Of a stretch of DNA of 64,000 bases, positions 24,351 to 35,206 are shown one piece after another. The stretch comes from Galeopsis tetrahit (lineage: Eukaryota > Streptophyta > Magnoliopsida > Lamiales > Lamiaceae). Made by a program: the position numbers and the translations under genes. The stretch's first letter is position 1. Each line of letters opens with the position of its first letter. The stretch is from contig OY776125.1 of assembly GCA_963675135.1 (NCBI GenBank), positions 19,890,565 through 19,954,564 of the forward strand, given 5' to 3'. The notes under the pieces were generated by a model that saw nothing but the letters and a program-made list of their open reading frames with translations, did no database searches and was not told the DNA's origin.

Positions 24351-25294
24351 GAAATTGGTCAGAAAAACTAAAGAACTACATGGGTGCGAAAAATCTATAG
24401 AAAATACATGTAATCCTTATGAGATTTATCAATACAGTATAAACTCCAACATTCTGTAAATTTAAAAAGAAGAAATTGAAAATAAGCAACAAAAATTTTT
24501 TTGTAATAAGATAAACATATAAGCCACTTAGGAAAAAAAGCTTCAGTTCATTTACCTGTGGAATGAATCGTTTGCACCATAAGAAAGATGAAGACGGAAG
24601 TGATGGGAGAAATAATCCTCAGATGTGACAGAGAGAAATGGGATAACAATTCAAATCTTAAAAAAAAAAATAGGGCAGAGGCTTGAGATGGATTTGGTAG
24701 ATAAGCGCAATCGAGAAAAGACTACTCCATTGTAATTCTTAAAAAATATTGAAGAAGCCTTTGACACAGTGCAATTCAAAATAAAATCGATAAGAAAGAA
24801 CATCCACAAAAACGAATTAATAGACAAACATGAGCAGGGAGAAACAGAAGAAGAACCGCGGTAAAAAAAAAAACCTAAGATTATAGGAGTGCGCCGACGT
24901 GCTGCGAACCGTCCGACGAAACGAAGGAGAGTTCTGCCGCCGTAGGCCCCCGTGAATGTCGGCCGCAGGTTGCAGAAGGGGCTGGGGAGACTCACAGTCG
25001 GAAGAGGCAGCCAGTCAAATTTCATGGCCAGGGCATGGCCGGCCACCGGAGTTGCAAGAAGAGAAGATGACGACTACGCGATTTCACTGTGTGAAAATCG
25101 CACGCAGTAACAGTGTAACAAAGAAGAACTGTTATTAGAAAACCCTAACTAATGGGTGAATCCAAAGGGCGGAGAAAGAGATTGAAAATTGTGAATATAC
25201 AAATTATTGCTGGTGGACCCCACACATTAATATTTTAGTAATAATTCAACGTTTTGGCGGGAACTCCACTATTGTGTTTTTATATATATATAGA

Positions 25295-25570
25295 TAATAG
25301 AATTTTTTTTATCACACACTTAAAATAAATAATGAACTCAATAACGAAATTTTGACAGTGTTGTGAGTTTGAAATTTTTTCAAAATTCGAAAGAGATGGA
25401 TTAAAATAAGATTCAAAATTTGGACAATCTCGAGAGTTTAGAAAAAATTTGGGATAATTTGGATCATAAATACTAGAAATATTAGAAGATATAAGAGATC
25501 ATTTTAGTTTGTGTTTCAAAATAACTTGATATTGGACTCTATTTATAGTGAAAAAAATTTACGAATTTTG

Positions 25571-25601
<31 letters not shown>

Positions 25602-25835
25602 TACATATTATCTTCAATATCTACCAATCTAATTATATCATACAAAAAATCATAGCAACCAATAGAATAGAATGATGTCATGCGTCACATTTTGAATAAT
25701 AGAAATTTGTTTGACATTTTGGCTTTCATCAGCCCAATATCATCAAAGTTTCAGATGTTTCTTATTATTTTAATATTAAATGTTTTGTCATTTTCTTATG
25801 ACATTTAGGAAAAGGGCACCAATGATCATAGTCAT
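25295..25835. other. Intergenic/old repeat DNA with (AT)n microsatellite
   Basis: AT-rich DNA with an uninterrupted (AT)14 run at 25571-25598. Part of the right side may be the distal end of element D's 3' LTR, because the minus-strand LTR sequence should continue to the left of the solo LTR. I could not place its terminus. Confidence 0.4.
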
Positions 25836-26752
25836 TGTTGGGATATGAACCCTAAGAAAAGTCATAAATGATGAAAAGATAAGATTAATTTTGATAAGCC
25901 AAAAAGTAGACTTGAATAGTTTTTAAGTGTTGACTGATCTAGTCTAGTTATGAAGTCGTCTTGAACAGATCAGTAGAGTTCACAAGACAAGTACTAGTTC
26001 ACAAGACAAGTATTGTTTGAAATGAAAAGTATAAAGAATAACTGATAAAAGATGAGTACATGTTATAAGTACTTTGTATAATTGTTAGGTTTTATACTGA
26101 GTTATTTGATATGTATAGAAGCTCATGTTTCGTTCATATTCATTGTATAGTTCTTAAGGTGATTAAGCTGATTTATAAAGCTTAATCTAATGTAATAGTC
26201 TTGTTAGGATTAGATGATAGGACTAGATTAGTTCTATGCTGAAGTCTATAGTAGAAGACCTGCGCAAGACAAGTCAAGTTGGAGACAAGACAGGTGCGAA
26301 ACAAGACAAGACAAGAAGAAAGAAGTTAGTTACAGAAACGCGTATTGAAGATAAAGATTGAAGGAGTTAGTTAAGGAATAACTAATTAACTGAAGAAACG
26401 CGTGAAAGGATAAGAAGAAGAAGTTAAAAATTAGTTTTCAAGAAAAGTTAGTTACAGAAGTTCATACAGAAGTTCGAATTGCTTAATTGTTTAATTGCTT
26501 ATCTAAATAAACGCGTGTTGATTTACTTTACTGTTTGTGTAATTGCTTATCTAAATAAAACAAGTAGATTGTTCATACAGAAGTTCGAATTTCAAATATA
26601 AGTTGAGTATAAACTTGATTGGGCTCATTGTTACTTTGATTAATTCCGCATTACATATTCTGATATATTGAAAGATTTTTAAAAGTCTATTCACCCCTCC
26701 CCTCTAGACTTTTACTAGCTTACAATATTATTAACTCAACTTGGGACCAACA
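25836..26752 (+). mobile_element. Solo LTR of copy A family, internally rearranged
   Basis: It starts tgttgggatatgaa and ends ttgggaccaaca, closely matching the copy A LTR, with no primer site or internal region after it. At 917 bp it is about 360 bp shorter than the 1279-bp LTR. The segment with the TATA box and the R-region start is gone, and the string ttcatacagaagttcgaatt occurs twice around the junction. The flanks read atagtcat on the left and atagtctt on the right. They share atagt, but the left copy is separated from the LTR by three bases, so the target duplication is uncertain. Confidence 0.88.
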
Positions 26753-26962
26753 ATAGTCTTATCAAAAACTCCTACAAATCAAATGAGTTAAAAGGGCTCC
26801 GTAACCATTCCCTGAAAGATTCCATCCTTCGTCTTGCACCAACACCAAAATCTTCCTTTCACTTCTGATAAAACCAAGAATCTGCAACATCTTGCTGTAA
26901 CTGTAATGTAAAACTCACTTTTGAATATATGTTGAACTTAGTGTTTACAAGAGATGATTAGT
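26753..26962 (-). repeat. 3' LTR of element D, middle part
   Basis: On the minus strand this continues the LTR segment at 40407-40528 once copy B and one target copy are ignored. It carries LTR-like leader sequence downstream of the TATA-like tgtatatata motif that lies across the copy B insertion. It is cut again on the left by the solo LTR at 25836-26752. Confidence 0.7.
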
Positions 26963-28242
26963 TGTTGGGATATGAATCCTAGAACAAGTCCTAAATGATG
27001 AATAAAAGATAAAGTTTTGATAAGCCAAAAGAAGACTTGAATATTTTCTAAGTATTGACTGATCTAGTCTAGTTAAGTTGAAGTCATCTTGAACAGATCA
27101 GTAGAATTCAAAAGACAAGTACTAGTTTTAAAAGACAAGTATTATTGAAAGATAAGTACGATTTATAAGTACTTCATATTTGTTATTTGTATATGTTAAG
27201 ATTGTTATTGAGCTATGAATAATTGTTGTATAGAGCTCATGATTTTAAATGTACTAGATAGATTCTGTGTATAGTTTTATAAGTTGACTAAGCTTTATAA
27301 CAAGAAGCTTAATGTAATGTAATAGTCTTGTTAGGATTAGTTGATAGGACTAGATTAGTTCTATGTTGTAATTTGAAGAAGTAGAAGACACAGTCTACCA
27401 CTACTACACAAGACAGGTACGACTTAAACAAGACAGGACAACTTGAAGTTAGTTACAGAAAAGTGTGTTGAAGATAAAGATTGAAGAATTAGTTAAAGAA
27501 TAACTAATTAACTGAAGAAACGAATCAGTTACAAGTTAGTTTTCAAGAAAAGGTTGTTACACAACTGAAAGTTCTTGGAATTAGAAGTCTATAAATACCC
27601 CAAGGTATTCATTGGTTAAAGACTACTGAAATATTGATACTGCAAGCATTATTGAAGATTCAAGTGAAGAAATTACTCTCAGAGATTGAAGTTCAGAAAG
27701 TGAAGCTACACAAGTCAAGTGAAGAAATCAGAAGGCTACTACTGAACGAAGAGAAGTTTTATTTTCGTTTATTGTTTCAAGTTGCTAGTTACTTGTAAAA
27801 TAGCTAGTAAGATCGAAGATATATCTGGAGATATAATCGAGAAGATCTAAGTCTTATTTCTTGGGACTTAAAGCTACAAGAACATATTACTCCATTGGAC
27901 GAGTTAATAAGAATTTCACAACTGGGTTTGTGAGAGTGGATGTAGACAAGTTGTCGAACCACTATAAATCTCGTGTTTGATTTACTTTACTGTTTTGTTT
28001 GTTTGAATTGATTAACTGTTTACTTGTTAAACATACATAACTAAACAAGACTAGTTGAGTAAACTACTGAAATAGAGTTCTCGAATTAAGTTGAGTATAA
28101 TCTTTAAATTGGGCTCATTGTTAATTTCGTATTCCGCACATTGTAATTCTGATATATCGAAAGATTTTAGAAAAGTCTATTCACCCCCCTCTAGACATTT
28201 TCTTTAGCTTCCCTCGATATTAACTCAACTTAGGGACCTACA
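26963..28242 (+). repeat. 5' LTR of copy B (1280 bp)
   Basis: TG...CA ends (tgttgggata, agggacctaca). A TATA box (tataaata) lies at 27590-27597. Transcription of the element should start about 30 bases further on, near the duplicated-looking ccccaaggtattc. Confidence 0.96.
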
Positions 28243-28244
28243 AG

Positions 28245-28256
28245 TGGTATCAGAGC
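28245..28256 (+). promoter_or_regulatory. Primer binding site (copy B)
   Basis: The sequence tggtatcagagc lies two bases after the LTR and is identical to the copy A site. It is complementary to the initiator Met tRNA 3' end. Confidence 0.94.
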
Positions 28257-28441
28257 AGTAGTTTACGAACTGCTGTTTCTTGATAACCAACACAAGACTT
28301 GGGTGAAAGTCTTGGTCCAAGATCATACTTGCTTACGTGTGCTTGATCAATATTCTTGTTATAGTGTTTTCTTGTTCCCTGTTCTTGACTCATATACTTC
28401 TTGATCATAAAACTGATTAGCACTAGACTACTCATTTAATC

Positions 28442-30967
28442 ATGTCTCTTGAAATAAGCGCTAACAAGTTGCCTAAGTTTCAGGTTCAAGATTATGACTA
28501 TTGGAAGCTAAGGATGGAAGCCATCTTCAGTTCCACTCACGACTTAATGATCTCCGTCATCACTGAAGGTCCAATTGTGACCATGATCCCCAATACTGCT
28601 GTCCTTGACACAAATCAACCCGTGGGTACACTCGTCAAGAAACCAAGGTCAGAACTAACCTCAGAAGAAATGAGACAGAATAATTTGGATAGCTTGGCCA
28701 AGAATTACATCTTACACACTCTTCCTAACGAGTATCTGGGAAAAGTGTTAAAATGTAAAACTGCCAAAGAAATGTGGGATCGCTTAGCTATCATTTGTGA
28801 AGGAACATCCCTAATCAAAGAAAGCAAGCTTTCCACTGCAGTCCAAAGATTTGAATCATTTCATATGAAAGCTGGCGAAACTATAGACCAGTTGGATACT
28901 CGTTTTACCAAAATCATGAATGACTTGGAAGTCCTTGGTAAATCTTATACTCCACGTGAAATCAATCTTAGGATTCTCAAAAGCCTTGATAGTCGATGGA
29001 AAATGGTAAAAATGCTTGTTAAGAATACCCAAGATATAGATGTATGGACAGCAGAAACCATGTTTCAAACTCTAAAGGCTCATGAGTTTGATTTAGACGA
29101 AGATGAACCCATAGTAAGTAGCGATAGAGAACATGCTGTATCCAAGAACGTCGCTTTTAAGACTAGTTCGTCTAAGGTAGACAGGTTGAAGTCTAAGACT
29201 AGGTCTACTTCTGTGAAAGACGAGTTAGACACTGATCTTAGTCTGAAGGATCAGGTAAGCCTCATGGTTAGAAAGTTTGATAGGCTGAATAAACGTTTCG
29301 GAAGATATAAGAAGTTCTATAGAGAGCATAGAGGGTCTGCTTCTAAGAACTCGTCTGAGACCAGACGAGACCGAAACTCGTCCGAAAGGAGAGACGAAGT
29401 CTCGAAAGGTAACAGACAAGATAGAGAGTCTGATGGTAGGAAGATTACTCGTTCTGATAGACGCGATAAACGAAGGAACAACTCTCCTATTAAAAAGGCT
29501 ACTAATGATCTCTTGTGCTATAACTGTGAAAAGCCAGGTCACTACATATATGAATGTCCAGACCTGAGTACTGATGATCGAGAAGAACGTAAAGCACGAA
29601 GGGAAAGAAGATACAACCGTGGTAAGAAGGCAATGATGGCCAATGATGACTCTGAGTCTGACTCAGACGAGTTGCCATCATCCTCATCTAGCTACCCGTC
29701 TGAACCAGATCACGATGAAGCTTTTATTGTAGATGATGGTCTATGCTGCATGGCTAAAATCGACCAAGAGGTATCATCTGCTACTTCTTTTCAATCTTGT
29801 GATGAATCAGAATCTGATGAAAGTGATACTGCCAGTAGCAAAGTAGGGAGTAGCCTTCAGCACTCTACTAGTGCAGTTGAAGACGACCTCCTACTTGCCA
29901 ACAAGGCAATCATTGAAGTCAGTGACGAAAACATCATTTTAAGACAAGAAATCATTGATCTTAAGGAAGCTCAGTCTAAAGTAGATCCTAATATAACAGT
30001 CCTAAATGAACGCTTGCAAGAAGAGTTAAGGCAACTTAAAGACAAGTGTGCATTGACAGACAAGTTGTATCAAGACCTACTTAAGACACATGCTACTGAG
30101 AAACATGATTTCAATGTTTTAAAAAGCAAGTGCAAAAAGCTTGAAGAACGTAATAAGTTCTTAGAAACCGAGGTTGTCACTCTAGACCTTAAACTTACTG
30201 ACCTGGTTAACTCTTCAAAGGTTAACCTTGAATTGTCGGATAGGTATAGGGCTCCTGCTGACAAGACAGGCATAGGTGCTGAGACATCAAGCTCGTCTAC
30301 TCTAGCTCCTAAGAACCCTACTATTTTCATCTCAAGCTCTTTGACTAATGATAAAGGAAAAGAACCAATGATATACGATATTGACACTCCAACTAAAGGC
30401 ACTGTACCAAAACAAGCTCGAGTTAACATTCCAATTACCAAAGGAGGTAAAAAGAATGATAACAACAAGCCTATTCAACCTAGAACTAATCTTCCAAGGA
30501 CCACTAATCGTAGACGATCCAACCAGGTCAGATACGAGGATTGGTATCCCGAGGAGACTAGTACTAGACAAGTACAGACTAGACGACAAGAGTCTAGACC
30601 TCCTTTTATAAGGCAGTCTCAACTCTACTCGTCTAGACCTAGACAGGAAGGTCCAAAATATCGTACACAAGCTTTGTCATATGATATTGAAGGAGAAGAA
30701 AGACCTAAACATGTCTATAAACCGTATGGACCTAATGCATACAAACCCTACTCTGACTATCATAGACAAGTGCCTGCTCTAGTAGAGATCAAGTCGAAAG
30801 GTTATCTCCAAAGAGTAGACCCGAACTCGACTGATAGGCCAGATAAGGATAACAAGGTCTTATTTTGCAACAAATATGGTCGAAAGCTCAGAAGATCAAA
30901 CTTGTTCAGGACTCCAATGTACATTTGGATTCCATTGAACTCGACTAACCCCCCAGGACCCCAATAA
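28442..30967 (+). CDS. Gag polyprotein of copy B, intact (841 aa)
   Basis: The start MSLEISANKLPKF is the same as in copy A, and the first in-frame ATG lies about 200 bases after the LTR. Residues 20-210 form the copia gag domain (UBN2 type). Residues 270-350 are Arg/Asp/Ser-rich. The CCHC zinc knuckle has Cys359, Cys362, His367 and Cys372 and would bind RNA. An acidic Ser-rich stretch follows, then a coiled-coil-like segment (about 515-600), then a basic tail. It packages element RNA in cytoplasmic virus-like particles. At 841 residues it is long for copia gag, as in Sireviruses. The stop is TAA, and pol starts shortly after in another frame, so pol needs recoding or reinitiation. Confidence 0.94.
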   Translation: MSLEISANKLPKFQVQDYDYWKLRMEAIFSSTHDLMISVITEGPIVTMIPNTAVLDTNQPVGTLVKKPRSELTSEEMRQNNLDSLAKNYILHTLPNEYLGKVLKCKTAKEMWDRLAIICEGTSLIKESKLSTAVQRFESFHMKAGETIDQLDTRFTKIMNDLEVLGKSYTPREINLRILKSLDSRWKMVKMLVKNTQDIDVWTAETMFQTLKAHEFDLDEDEPIVSSDREHAVSKNVAFKTSSSKVDRLKSKTRSTSVKDELDTDLSLKDQVSLMVRKFDRLNKRFGRYKKFYREHRGSASKNSSETRRDRNSSERRDEVSKGNRQDRESDGRKITRSDRRDKRRNNSPIKKATNDLLCYNCEKPGHYIYECPDLSTDDREERKARRERRYNRGKKAMMANDDSESDSDELPSSSSSYPSEPDHDEAFIVDDGLCCMAKIDQEVSSATSFQSCDESESDESDTASSKVGSSLQHSTSAVEDDLLLANKAIIEVSDENIILRQEIIDLKEAQSKVDPNITVLNERLQEELRQLKDKCALTDKLYQDLLKTHATEKHDFNVLKSKCKKLEERNKFLETEVVTLDLKLTDLVNSSKVNLELSDRYRAPADKTGIGAETSSSSTLAPKNPTIFISSSLTNDKGKEPMIYDIDTPTKGTVPKQARVNIPITKGGKKNDNNKPIQPRTNLPRTTNRRRSNQVRYEDWYPEETSTRQVQTRRQESRPPFIRQSQLYSSRPRQEGPKYRTQALSYDIEGEERPKHVYKPYGPNAYKPYSDYHRQVPALVEIKSKGYLQRVDPNSTDRPDKDNKVLFCNKYGRKLRRSNLFRTPMYIWIPLNSTNPPGPQ

Positions 30968-31002
30968 ACAAGGAGGGTACCTAAATTATGTAATATCATC
31001 TA

Positions 31003-34000
31003 ATGCAGGGTCGACTCGATCTATACAAGAAGGGTGGCTCAATAGGAGAAACTTGGTACATAGACAGTGGTTGTTCGCACCACATGACTGGTACCAAGAC
31101 TCTCTTATCAAGCTACCATGAGCAAGAAGGACCAAAAGTAATATTTGGTGATAGCTCCACTGCTGTTACCAAAGGATTTGGCTACATTCGGAATGGAGAC
31201 ATAGAGATCCAAGATGTCTCATATGTTGAAGGCTTGAAATACAATTTACTCTCTGTTTCACAATTTTGTGATCGTGGATACAAGGTGCAGTTCAAGAGTC
31301 GGAAATGTGAAATCATTGACAAGAGAACACACACAGTCTTACTGGTCGGCATAAGACAAGGAAGTGTGTACATAGTGAATTGGAACAGTTGTCCGAGGGA
31401 CACCTGTCTACTTACTAAGAATCCTAAAGAACTTGGGTGGCCTGGCATAGACGCCTGTGTCATCTAAACTTTAAGGTTCTTAATAAGATAGCCAGAGACT
31501 ACCTTGTGGAAGGCATTCCCAATGAAGTCTACTACAAGTCACATGTATGCACATCCTGTCAGAAAGGTAAACAGGTAAAAGGTTCCTTTAAATCTATTCC
31601 ATCCCTCTCAACAAGTAGAGTTCTTGAACTTCTACATATGGACTTACATGGCCCAATAACTCCTCCAACTTTGAACGGTAGAAGGTACACACTTGTTGTG
31701 GTAGATGACTATTCTAAGTTCACTTGGGTAGTCTTCTTACACAAGAAGAGTGATACACAAACACTTTTACCTGATCTGTTGAAGAAGCTACAGGTTGAGA
31801 AGAATCAGTCAATTGTCAAGATCCGTAGTGACAAGGGTACTGAATTTATTAACTGCTATATTAAAGAATTTTGTTCTAAGCGTGGCATCCAGCACCTTAC
31901 TAGTGCAGCAAGGACACCACAACAAAATGGAGTAGCAGAGCGAAGGAACAGAACTCTTAAGGAGGCCTGCAGGACAATGCTGACAGAGTATAATACGCCT
32001 CAAAAGTTTTGGGCAGAAGCTATCAATACTGCATGCCATTCACAAAATAGAAGTGCTATCAATAAAGCACTAGGTAAGACGCCCTATGAGGTATGGAAAG
32101 GTAGAAAACCCAGAGTCTCATATTTTCATATATTTGGTTGTAAATGTTTCATCCATAACAATGGGAAAAGCAAGTTGAATGCATTCGATGCTAAAGCAGA
32201 CGAGGGGATATTCTTAGGATACTCCTCGACTAGCAAAGCATTTAGAGTATTCAACTACTCAACCCTTTGTGTGGAAGAAACACCACATGTGGTTTTCGAA
32301 GAATCTCAACAGGACTCGTCTGCCAACAAGATCAGTGAGAAAGTTACTGAGCTAACTATCGAATCTGACAAAGACTCAGAGGTATATGAATCCGTTCAAG
32401 CATACAATCCATTCATGAAAGCCCTCGAAACTGATGATCAGGAGAAGGTAAGTGCTCAAGGTAAATCTACTAGACCAGTTGACATGCCTGGACTAGTCGA
32501 CTCATCTACTCCTATTAAATCTCCTGATAATGATGTTGACATGCACGATGCTATAACCGATCTAGATGATGATACTATGCTTACAAAGACTAGAAAAACA
32601 TGGAAATCTGCTCATGATACTGAAAATATCATTGGTGACTCTACTATTGGTGTAAAGACTAGACGACAACTCTTTGAGTCACAAGAACAACCTAGTACAT
32701 CTCTGTTTTGCTGGTGTTGTTTCCTCTCATCTATCGAGCCTAAAACCATTAAAGAGGCTTTAGCTGATAGTAATTGGATCATCGCTATGCAAGACGAGTT
32801 GAATCAGTTTGTTCGAAATGACGTCTGGGAACTTGTTGATAGACCTAAACATCATAATGTAGTTGGCACTCGATGGATCTTCAAGAATAAGAAAAATGAG
32901 AATGATGTAGTTGTTCGTAACAAGGCTAGACTAGTCGCCCAAGGCTATTCACAAGCTGAAGGCATAGATTATGATGAAACATATGCTCCTGTTGCTAGAC
33001 TAGAAGCCATTCGATTGTTCCTTGCATATGCTGCTTACATGAAATTTACTGTATATCAAATGGATGTTAAAAGTGCATTTCTTAACGGTATTCTTGCGGA
33101 AGAAGTGTATGTTGAACAACCCCCAGGTTTCGAAGTCAAAGGTAATCAGGTATACAGATTAAAGAAGGCCTTATATGGACTAAAGCAAGCTCCAAGAGTC
33201 TGGTACGATACTCTTTCTCAATTTCTATTAGAAAATGGTTTTACTAAGGGCAAGGTAGATAGAACCTTGTTCAGAAGACAAGAAGGGAAAGACATTTTAC
33301 TCGTCCAAATTTACGTAGATGACATCATTTTTGGGTCACCTAACAAAAAGCTGAGTGAAAGTTTTTCAACACTCATGCAAAGTAAATTTGAGATGTCTAT
33401 GATGGGTGAAATGAACTACTTTCTTGGACTTCAAGTAAAACAGACCCCAGAAGGGATTTTCATAAATCAAGCAAAATATACTCGTAATCTACTAGACAAG
33501 TATGGTATTAAGACATGTAAATCTTCTGGAGTCCCTATGCAACCTACCTACAGGATGGATCCAGATGAGAATGGTAAGTGTGCTGATCAAACTCATTACC
33601 GTGGACTTATTGGTTCATTACTCTACTTGACTGCTAGTAGACCTGATATTGCATTTTTTGTTGGTGTATGTGCTCGTTTTCAAGCTAATCCAAAAGAGAG
33701 TCATATGGAAACTACTAAAAGGATATTGAAATATTTGAAAGGAACCATCAATCGTGGTATATGGTATCCTTCAAATGATGATTTATCTCTAAGTGGCTAC
33801 TCTGATTCTGATTTTGGTGGCTGTAGAATAGATAGGAAATCTACATCTGGTTCTTGTCAATTCTTAGGCACAAAACTCATTTCATGGTTTTCGAAAAAGC
33901 AGACAAGTGTTGCTACCTCTACTACTGAAGCCGAGTACATGGCTGCTGGTAGTTGTTGTAGTCTATTATTATGGCTTATTCAACAGCTTAGAGATTATAA

Positions 34001-34268
34001 TATCTATGAATCAAATGTTCCTATTTTCTGTGATAGTAATAGTGCAATTGCCATTACACAAAATCCTGTTCTGCACACACGGTGTAAACATGTCGATGTG
34101 AAACACCATTTCATACGTGATCATGTAGAAAAGAAGGATATTCGCATGGAAAAGATTCATACTGATCTTCAAAGAGCCGATATTTTCACAAAACCATTAG
34201 CTGAGGCCCGATTTCATGAATTATGCATTAGTCTAGGACTAATTGATCTTGATCCCACTAGTATATAG
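31003..34268 (+). pseudogene. Pol of copy B: protease, integrase, RT, RNase H; one frameshift
   Basis: The frame from ATG 31003 gives the aspartic protease (WYIDSGCSHHMTG, intact DSG). It runs to 31467, but a one-base deletion near 31440 relative to copy A moves the true reading into another frame that runs to 34268. That frame encodes the GAG-pre-integrase zinc region (HRRLCH, HVCTSCQKGK) and the integrase DDE core (MDLHGP, RSDKGTEF, PQQNGVAERRN). It continues with RT (ARLVAQGYSQ, YVDDIIFGS) and RNase H (SDSDFGGCRIDRKSTSG, STTEAEYMA, CDSNSAIAI, HVDVKHHFIRDHV). All catalytic boxes are present. An upstream ATG at 30988 is followed directly by a stop, where copy A has an open codon. Confidence 0.94.
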
Positions 34269-34450
34269 CAATGTACTAACCAGACAGGTACAGTTCTAAG
34301 ACAAAAGAAGAATCAGACAAGTTACCACAACAGTAGCAGAGCACTCATCTACTCATTCAATAGACAGGTATACAAGGTCAGACAAGTTGACCAAACAACC
34401 CGATGAGGAAGCTGGTAAAGCTGAGGGTAATACTAAGGGAATAAACATTC

Positions 34451-34460
34451 AAGGGGGAAT
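34451..34460 (+). promoter_or_regulatory. Internal polypurine-tract copy 1 (copy B)
   Basis: The sequence aagggggaat lies in the spacer between pol and ORF3 and resembles the terminal tract. The equivalent is deleted in copy A. Confidence 0.5.
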
Positions 34461-34658
34461 CTTTGATTTCTTAAAAAGCCTTATGTTGACTCTTAAGTTT
34501 GTTAACAGTCATCTTGTTTGAAACTTGACCATTATGCTAGAATGATACTCACCTTACTTATTTAATTTACTCGACTACCTGTATTGCATCTAATCTGTAA
34601 CACAAAGATAAGACAGGTAAACATAATAGTTTGATGTTCAATATAGACAAGCACAGTC

Positions 34659-34669
34659 GAAGGGGGAAC
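34659..34669 (+). promoter_or_regulatory. Internal polypurine-tract copy 2 (copy B)
   Basis: The sequence gaagggggaac matches the site at 5150-5160 in copy A, in a conserved context (agacaagcacagtcgaag). Confidence 0.55.
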
Positions 34670-35206
34670 TCGACTAGTGGTCATAAGACTACTCGTCTTG
34701 TGCAATTAAGTCTACTCGCCTTATGAAGATTAGGCCTACTCATCTGTTCTGGATGGACTCGAACAGACAAGCTAAGTTTTCTAGTTAAATGTGTTAAGTG
34801 TTTACTCGAAACAAATTAAGGATATTAAAGTAATTTGATAGTGTTAAAATTTGAATATCCTAGAATTGGATTTATACACCCCCATTTAATGAGGTGTACA
34901 CATTCAATTCGCGCCAAAATACGAATATGTTAGGTCGGATGAGTACACTCCTCATTTCTACCAGTAAGAAAAGAAGGATTTCAAATTTTACAAAATCAAA
35001 TCACAGTGTTTTCTCGGTTCCGTAACCGAATACCAAAAGGCATGACCGTTGGATTTAATCCTTCAATCTTGTCTGTTGGATCAAAAAGTCAGTTTTAAAC
35101 AAAACCCAACTCTTGCACACATTCTACCCACGTTTTTCTTAACTCTCCTACTTGCACACATTGATTTCTTACTTCTTCGATTACATTGTTCATAACAAAT
35201 TATTCA

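Larger units (their letters stand above)
20918..25294 (-). mobile_element. Probable non-autonomous Helitron
   Basis: On the minus strand the element begins TCTATATATATATAAAA right after an A, and ends in CTAG followed by T (plus strand 20918-20921). A hairpin (ccgtgc, atc loop, gcacgg) lies about 10 bases before the CTAG. TC start, CTRR end, a short hairpin near the 3' end and insertion between A and T without target duplication are the Helitron hallmarks. No Rep/helicase gene is present in the 4.4 kb, so it would depend on other copies. It contains a 123-bp tandem duplication (21096-21341), an old LINE tail (23851-24350) and a GC-richer 5' segment (24890-25080). The remaining sequence is not recognised. 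Confidence 0.7.

Noticed and set aside
24651..25046. Minus-strand open frame of 131 codons
   Set aside because: Lies in the 5' part of the Helitron; no conserved domain recognised and composition is mixed. Probably incidental or captured non-coding DNA.
25828..26760. Clean 5-bp target duplication for the solo LTR
   Set aside because: The bases directly flanking the LTR (gtcat and atagt) do not match. Only an offset atagt is shared.
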